This document shows positions 59,719-64,000 of a stretch of DNA of 64,000 nucleotides, one piece after another (position 1 is the first letter of the stretch; every line of letters starts with the position of its first letter). Origin of the DNA: Rhizobium sp. CCGE 510 (lineage in GTDB: Bacteria; Pseudomonadota; Alphaproteobacteria; Rhizobiales; Rhizobiaceae). Location of the stretch: the NCBI RefSeq assembly GCF_000292525.1, contig NZ_AEYF01000044.1, forward strand, positions 186,001-250,000. The letters run 5' to 3'. Under the pieces are notes generated by a model. The model made no database searches. It saw only the letters and a list, made by a program, of their open reading frames with translations, and had not been told where the DNA came from. A program made the position numbers and the translations under genes.

Positions 59719-61155
59719 TCAGACCGGATGGATATTTTCAGAGGTCGCGCGCAGCTTGCCGGCGATCTCGGACGCGACGAAGAAGGCATGTTCGGTCACC
59801 TGCGGCAGGCCCATCAATTCGCCGAATGTACCCCGCGCCAGCGGGCCGGAGATCAGCAGTGAAGGATCGGCCTTTCCCGACAGGCCGATTGCCTCGGAAC
59901 GCTCGGTGCAGGCAAGGCCGAGGCCGGTCGGATCAAGCGACAGATGGCCGCTTGCCGCAAGAGCTGCAAGCCAAGGCTGGGTTTCGAGGATGCCGCCATG
60001 GGCCGGGCCGGTGGTGACGATGACGGCGTCATAGCTCCGCTCCAACGGCTGGCGCTGATGACGCGGCTGCAGGGCGCAATGAATGAACTCGCCTTCGATG
60101 CGCGCCTCGGCGACGGAGCCTGCCAATATTTCGAGGCGACCCGAGGCAATCGCAGTGTCCAGCACGGCCTCGACCTGCGGCGCGATGCGGAAACGATGCA
60201 CATCCCAATAGGGACGCAGATGGCGAACGAGACGGCGTCGCTCAGCGACCGGCAGTGCCTGCCAGAGATCGCGTCCCTGCGCCCGCACCTGATCGATCAC
60301 GCCGTGCCAACTAATGCCCTCAGCCTGCGCTGCTTTTATGGCGACGCGGATCTTTGCCAGCAGCGACCCGGCGGAATGCGCCGCATCCGCAACGAAATCG
60401 CCAAAGAACGGTTGCGGCACCGGCGCGTGCCCGCGCGAACGCAGACCGCGGCGCGAGATCGCGGTTACCGGACCGTCATGTCCGCGCTCAGCAAGCGAGG
60501 CGATGACATCGGCGGCCGTCAGGCCGTTGCCGATGACCAGTACCCGGTCATGCAGCCGGATCACCTCGAGCGCGCCCGGCTTCGTGGTATCGGCGACGAA
60601 ACGGGGATGGGCCGCAAGCCGACTCGCCAACCGGCCTGGGGCGGCGGGAGGCGGATGGCTGGTGGCGATCGCGACGATATCGGCCTCGGTCACGCCGCCC
60701 TGATCGTCGCGGATCGTCCAACGGCCGGCACGACGCTCAACACCGGTCACCGCCGCCCGGCAATGCCGCACGCGACCGTCTTCCACGAGCGGCTTCAGCA
60801 GGGAGGCGACATAATCTCCGAACAGCCGGCGCCGCGGGAAGAGCGAGCCATCGGGCTGTTTGGCCTGAGGGTCGCCGGCGACGGCGTCGCGGGCTTCGAT
60901 CCAAGCCTGGAATTCGCCCTGATCGCCAGGCTGCAGGCTCATCTTGGCGGCCGGGACATTGATGCGGTGGGCGGCATCGGCCGTGTCGTACGCCAGGCCG
61001 CGGCCGAGTTCGGCCCGCGGCTCGAAGACCAGGATGACGGGACGCTCGCCGCAGTTCGCCCGAGCGAGGTGATAGGCGACGCCGGCGCCGGAGACGCCGC
61101 CGCCGATGATGGCGACGACAGGCCGTTCGGACTTCGGGAAAGGCTTAGATTGCAT
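59719..61155 (-). CDS. FAD/NAD(P)-binding oxidoreductase-like protein (YdhS type)
   Basis: From the ATG at 61155, 478 residues begin MQSKPFPKSERPVVAIIGGG, with the dinucleotide fold VVAIIGGGVSGAGVAYHLAR and a glutamate-like end to beta2 (LVFEPRAELGRGLAYDTADA). A second nucleotide-binding segment is HDRVLVIGNGLTAADVIASL. Also GLRSRGHAPVPQPFFGD and VIVTTGPAHGGILETQPWLA. It belongs to the COG4529/YdhS group, whose substrate is unknown. It is convergent with the OsmC gene region and divergent from no close neighbour. An upstream extension to 61227 is unlikely. Confidence 0.85.
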   Translation of the reverse strand: MQSKPFPKSERPVVAIIGGGVSGAGVAYHLARANCGERPVILVFEPRAELGRGLAYDTADAAHRINVPAAKMSLQPGDQGEFQAWIEARDAVAGDPQAKQPDGSLFPRRRLFGDYVASLLKPLVEDGRVRHCRAAVTGVERRAGRWTIRDDQGGVTEADIVAIATSHPPPAAPGRLASRLAAHPRFVADTTKPGALEVIRLHDRVLVIGNGLTAADVIASLAERGHDGPVTAISRRGLRSRGHAPVPQPFFGDFVADAAHSAGSLLAKIRVAIKAAQAEGISWHGVIDQVRAQGRDLWQALPVAERRRLVRHLRPYWDVHRFRIAPQVEAVLDTAIASGRLEILAGSVAEARIEGEFIHCALQPRHQRQPLERSYDAVIVTTGPAHGGILETQPWLAALAASGHLSLDPTGLGLACTERSEAIGLSGKADPSLLISGPLARGTFGELMGLPQVTEHAFFVASEIAGKLRATSENIHPV

Positions 61156-61256
61156 GGTAGCCGGATGATCGCTTTCGATGCCCGAGCATAGAAGCCGGAC
61201 ATGGGTCGCGCAATCCTCCACCGGCAATTGTCTATAAATATTGTGTAGATTCAGTC

Positions 61257-61308
61257 TAGAACAGGATGATTTTAGGCCCGGTCGGCCTGAAATCTGAATC
61301 CTGTTCTA
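61257..61308. repeat. 52-bp imperfect palindrome, intergenic
   Basis: Outer arms TAGAACAGGAT (61257-61267) and ATCCTGTTCTA (61298-61308) are exact complements. Inner arms GATTTTAGGCC and GGCCTGAAATC pair with one mismatch around a CGGTC loop, with a 3-nt bulge. No T-run follows. Such units recur between genes in Rhizobium genomes; only this one copy is in the window. Confidence 0.6.
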
Positions 61309-61321
61309 CATTAAAGAGTTA

Positions 61322-61370
61322 GAGCACGATGTCATAAGAAAACCGCGCACACTTTTCGGCTCATACTCTA
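61322..61370 (+). repeat. Dispersed intergenic repeat, copy 4 (divergent)
   Basis: GAGCACGATGTCATAAGAAA then ACCGCGCACACTTTTCGGCT and CATACTC follow the plan of the repeat at 42912 (gcatgtcgttat-aaaaccgc-gcacactt-cg-cat) with several changes. It lies just before the convergent end of the OsmC gene. Confidence 0.5.
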
Positions 61371-61796
61371 TGCCGATACCGTCGTCGAAAAATCGGGGTT
61401 GCCGCGGATCGTGTTGCTCACCGTGCAGATTTCATCCTCGGCAGCGCGGACGATCTTCTGCCGGGTTTCCTCGTCGATATCGCCCTTGATCGAGAAGGCG
61501 ATGTTGAACCTGGCAACACGTGAAAGACCTTCCGTCGCTTTCTCGCCGGTGACCTCGGCGGTGATCTCGCCGATCCTGTCGAGAACGCCCATCTGGCTGG
61601 CAGCCATGCGGGCGCTGAGCACGAGGCAGGCCGAGAGCGAGGCATAGAGCAGATCGAGCGGATTGAAGCCCGGCTGCGAGGGCGAGGTGACGATATCGAT
61701 CTCGCCCCTGGTGGCGGAGGTGACATGCGGAAAACCGGTGCGACCGAGAACGGCGGTGGCACCGGTCGGGCGAGGGCGGGCCTTGAGATCGACCAT
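61368..61796 (-). CDS. OsmC/Ohr-family thiol peroxidase-like protein
   Basis: From the ATG at 61796 (AAGGAT 7 nt upstream) 142 residues begin MVDLKARPRPTGATAVLGRT. OsmC features are NPLDLLYASLSACLVLSARM with the first cysteine and AAEDEICTVSNTIRGNPDFS with the second, spaced as in the peroxidatic pair. It probably reduces organic peroxides; whether it is OsmC-, Ohr- or YhfA-like is not decided by eye. The frame open to 61889 adds an unrelated leader. Confidence 0.85.
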   Translation of the reverse strand: MVDLKARPRPTGATAVLGRTGFPHVTSATRGEIDIVTSPSQPGFNPLDLLYASLSACLVLSARMAASQMGVLDRIGEITAEVTGEKATEGLSRVARFNIAFSIKGDIDEETRQKIVRAAEDEICTVSNTIRGNPDFSTTVSA

Positions 61797-61941
61797 GATG
61801 AAATCCTTTTGACGAACGTTCTGCAGATGGCAATTTCCGCCCGGCGCCGCAAGGGCAAGGACTGCCCGGCGGTTTCGGAACCTTTCCATTCCCTATCAGT
61901 TGATTACACCTGAACGAAATCAGCGACAAAGGTGAATTGCG

Positions 61942-62202
61942 ATGGCTGATGTCCGCAGCGTGGACCGTCAAAGCGGGCGCCTGGATGCCCGCGATCGGCT
62001 GATCGTTGCGCTCTATGCACAGCTGAAAGCCGAGCGGGAAACACGCGAAACGCTGGAATGGGCGATCCGCAACGGCGCCGTCTCGCGGGAGGTGCTGGAA
62101 GCGATCGCTGCCGATCCGGTTCCTGTCGTCACCAGCGAAGATATCGCCTCGCTCGAAAAGATCATCGCCCTCGACGAGCGGCGCAAACCAAATCGGAACT
62201 AG
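61942..62202 (+). CDS. Small protein of unknown function
   Basis: The 86-residue product is highly charged and largely helical: RLDARDRLIVALYAQLKAER, ETRETLEWAIRNGAVSREVL, EAIAADPVPVVTSEDIASLE. It has no signal peptide, cysteine or known motif. AAAGGTGAA lies about 8 nt before the ATG. It is divergent from the OsmC gene (145 bp away). It could bind a partner by coiled coil. Confidence 0.6.
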   Translation: MADVRSVDRQSGRLDARDRLIVALYAQLKAERETRETLEWAIRNGAVSREVLEAIAADPVPVVTSEDIASLEKIIALDERRKPNRN

Positions 62203-62204
62203 GC

Positions 62205-62247
62205 GCAATTCCAGCAAAAGTGTGCAGCGGCTAGCATTCGGAATTGC
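62205..62247 (-). repeat. Dispersed intergenic palindromic repeat, copy 5
   Basis: The ends GCAATTCC (62205-62212) and GGAATTGC (62240-62247) are exact complements. Read on the minus strand, the middle contains CCGCTGCACACTTTTGCTGG, the core shared with the copies at 28278, 42912 and 61322. It lies 2 bp past the stop of the small gene and could act as a transcript-end hairpin. Confidence 0.65.
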
Positions 62248-62274
62248 CTGAAAACGAAAAAGAGGAGATCCGAA

Positions 62275-62508
62275 ATGGCCGATATCACCTATCAGATCGT
62301 GCCGCACGACAATGGCTGGGCCTACAAGCTCGGCGACACGCTTTCGGAAACCTATGAAACGGCGGATGAAGCGATCGTCCATGCCAAGGACGCCGCGTCA
62401 CGCCAGAAGATCGGCAATGGCGACGCGTTGCTCGCCTATCCCACACCCGATGGCGGCGGTTGGGCATTTGAGGAAGTCGAAACCGATAAGAGCAACAGTC
62501 GGCTCTGA
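62275..62508 (+). CDS. Small DUF2188-like protein
   Basis: The 77-residue protein reads MADITYQIVPHDNGWAYKLG then DTLSETYETADEAIVHAKDA, the DUF2188 layout of a beta hairpin with central GWA and an alpha helix rich in Ala, then GDALLAYPTPDGGGWAFEEV. The function of the family is unknown; in rhizobia it is sometimes seen close to Ku/LigD genes, matching the Ku remnant 19 bp downstream. GAGGAG lies 9 nt before the ATG. Confidence 0.65.
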   Translation: MADITYQIVPHDNGWAYKLGDTLSETYETADEAIVHAKDAASRQKIGNGDALLAYPTPDGGGWAFEEVETDKSNSRL

Positions 62509-62526
62509 TTTGCAACGGAGGATGGA

Positions 62527-62659
62527 ATGGCCGCACGGGAAAGCTGGAAAGGTCATCTGAAAGTGGCCGACCTTGCCTGCGCCGTCGGACTTTACACCGC
62601 CATTTCCTCCTCCGACCGCGTCCCTTCAACATCATCAACCGCACCCTCGATCAGCGTTT
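62527..62659 (+). pseudogene. Remnant of Ku (non-homologous end joining) gene, 5' end only
   Basis: From the ATG at 62527 the frame reads MAARESWKGHLKVADLACAV then GLYTAISSSDRV. This is the N-terminus of bacterial Ku (pattern M-APR-WKG-L-K---CPV-LY-A-S-S-RV). After DRV the frame is lost, but one frame over it continues PFNIINRTLDQRF, matching the Ku -FN-INR- segment, and stops at 62659. A single-base deletion near 62620 followed by truncation explains this. The remaining roughly 230 codons of Ku are absent from the following sequence. Working ku copies may exist elsewhere. Confidence 0.7.
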
Positions 62660-63033
62660 CCCTTAAACCCGGCGCGATACAGTTTTTCTTTGGCTGCTGA
62701 ATGGACGGTCAAGCGGCGCGACATCATGACGTGATTTTATCGGCTGGATTCACGGAATGAGTTCGCTTAAAGTCTCCCAGCATAGCGAAGTGAGACGTGC
62801 CGCTTCAACACGCTTAGGGCCACTGGGCAGGTTTGCCCTGGCTGTATCGCCCGCCGGAACGGGCAGTTTGCGAAACTAGGACGCCGTTATCGAAACGCCT
62901 AAACGAATTCCTTATTCGCGAGCGGATGCCGAGGAATGCACAAATCAGTTCCTGCCGCCGTTCAATCGAACCGGCATGCCTTGATCGTGGCGAACAGCCG
63001 GAGTTCTCCAGATTGATCTATATGAGCCTTTGA
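62660..63033. other. Intergenic region after the Ku remnant
   Basis: These 374 bp hold no credible gene on either strand. A short hairpin GCCCG-N6-CGGGC lies near 62850. It is the presumed promoter region of the polymerase gene that follows. It may contain scars of the deletion that removed the rest of Ku, but no IS or direct repeat is visible. Confidence 0.5.
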
Positions 63034-64000
63034 TGACGATAGAAGATGCAGCTTTAGCGAGACACCACTATCCGGCGGGCTATCACCGGCAGTCTGTGCC
63101 CCGGTGGCGCGTCAGACGCGATGTGGCAGCAAAACTTGTTCTTACGATAGCATTTTATGCTGCTCTTTGGCGAGCCACAAGCATGTGGTACGGCCTGCCC
63201 GCAAATTTCGAAGACGGTGCATTTGTCGACCCACTGCCGATGAAGCTATTGCTCTACAGCCTTATTCCTTTGTCAGGCTTGTATTTCCTGTTGGAGCAAA
63301 GGCAGTTCCTGCGGGTCTTTTCCAGGATTTCACCGTTTATCGTCGTTGTTGGCATTTCGTGCCTGACATCAATAGTCTTCTCCATCGACAAGGCCGCGTC
63401 CCTAAAAGGATTGGCCGCGGTCATCGTTCTCGCAATCCCACCTCTTCTGTACCGTGCGCGCTACGGCAACGTCGAAGCGTTCAGGATAATCGGGCGTTTT
63501 GCGATAGCGGCGGCATTTATCAACGTTCTCTACACAGTCGCTTTCCCACAATTCGCCATCATGCGTGGCAGCTACGCGGGCATGGTCAAAGGTGCCTTTT
63601 ATCATAAGAACACGTTGGGGCAGTTTTGTTCGGTCAGCTTTGTCTGCCTGTTATCGACGGAGAAGCTCGGCCGGCTTCGTTACAGCACCCTGATCCGCTG
63701 GGCTGCGATGCTTTGCCTTCTCGCCTTGATTGTGGCAACGAAGTCCTCGACAGCAGTCGTCTTGACGATGTTCGGCAGTATGATGCTGTACGGCGTTCGC
63801 ATCATTCACATCTACCCGAACCGTCTTTTTCGTTCCTTCGTCGTTTTCCTGTTGTTCGTGATCGTCGGTTTCGGCGCCAGCTTCGTTTATCTCGGGGTGG
63901 CCTCGGCCGTTGCAGAAGCATTCGGCAAAGACATTACTTTCTCAGGCCGCACCAACATCTGGGAACAGCTATTGCCATTGATATGGGATAAGCCCCTAAC
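63034..64000 (+). CDS. O-antigen ligase / exopolysaccharide polymerase-like membrane protein, N-terminal part
   Basis: The ATG at 63034 opens a frame that is not closed in the window, so 322 residues are visible. After a polar N-terminus come about seven to eight hydrophobic segments (LVLTIAFYAALWRATSMWYG; LLLYSLIPLSGLYFLLEQRQ). The Wzy/O-antigen ligase pattern appears as GAFYHKNTLGQFCSVSFVCL and FSGRTNIWEQLLPLIWDKPL, the last being the Wzy_C family's conserved GRxxIW loop. ExoQ-like polymerases share it. Base composition is lower in GC than in the flagellar genes (many TTT, ATT and TTG codons), typical of surface-polysaccharide loci and possible transfer. Confidence 0.8.

Noticed and set aside
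1..64000. CRISPR arrays, tRNA or rRNA genes, insertion sequences, prophage genes
   Set aside because: No regularly spaced direct repeats, no cloverleaf or rRNA signature and no transposase, integrase or capsid-type translation was seen; the repetitive parts are the flagellin paralogues and the short palindromic units.

Overview
The window is a chromosomal segment of a Rhizobiales alphaproteobacterium, most likely Rhizobium of the leguminosarum/etli group. The evidence is the order of the flagellar and chemotaxis genes, the presence of rhizobial regulators (VisN, VisR, Rem) and motor proteins (MotC, MotE), the chemotaxis operon order icpA-cheS-cheY1-cheA-cheW-cheR-cheB-cheY2-cheD-cheT, a probable RgtD-type lipid A galacturonosyltransferase next to it, and high GC with many ATGA stop/start overlaps. 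Identifications come from reading the translations and from family knowledge; no database search was run.

Region 1 (1-28045) is flagellar. On the minus strand lie flgK (cut by the window edge), flgE and the regulator rem; then an operon with a FliH-like gene, motB, motC, fliK and a lytic transglycosylase; then four tandem flagellin genes (flaD, flaC, flaB, flaA). A plus-strand TPR/O-GlcNAc-transferase-like gene sits between flaA and the next minus-strand operon (flgB-flgC-fliE-flgG-flgA-flgI-motE-flgH-fliL-fliP). An flgF-fliI-orf operon follows, and divergent from it is motA-fliM-fliN-fliG.

Region 2 (28046-42339) holds flhB and a small conserved gene on the plus strand. On the minus strand are the LuxR-type master regulators visN-visR, fliF, and the complete ten-gene chemotaxis operon. 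Together these encode the regulatory cascade (VisNR to Rem to structural genes), the export apparatus, the MS/C/P/L rings, rod, hook, filament, stator and signalling pathway. In the visible region fliJ has no recognisable candidate, while fliH has a good cryptic candidate.

Region 3 (42340-49766) carries housekeeping and envelope genes: a GT-C sugar transferase, an XRE regulator divergent from a CPA2 cation/proton antiporter with an operator-like palindrome between them, a small secreted or anchored protein, and a fused SecDF.

Region 4 (49767-57043) is a dense two-component cluster: three histidine kinases, three stand-alone receivers and a third VisNR-like LuxR regulator. One kinase has a PAS domain resembling that of the oxygen sensor FixL, including a histidine at the haem-ligand position. 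This is the most interesting uncharacterised unit of the window.

Region 5 (57044-64000) is accessory: a VOC dioxygenase/hydrolase fusion, an EamA transporter with an apparent one-base frameshift, a YdhS-like flavoprotein, an OsmC protein, small genes, a decayed Ku (NHEJ) remnant, and the start of a polysaccharide polymerase/O-antigen ligase that runs off the window. Copies of a short dispersed palindromic repeat family lie in the gaps at about 28.1, 28.3, 42.9, 61.3 and 62.2 kb. No tRNA, rRNA, IS element, prophage or CRISPR array was seen.
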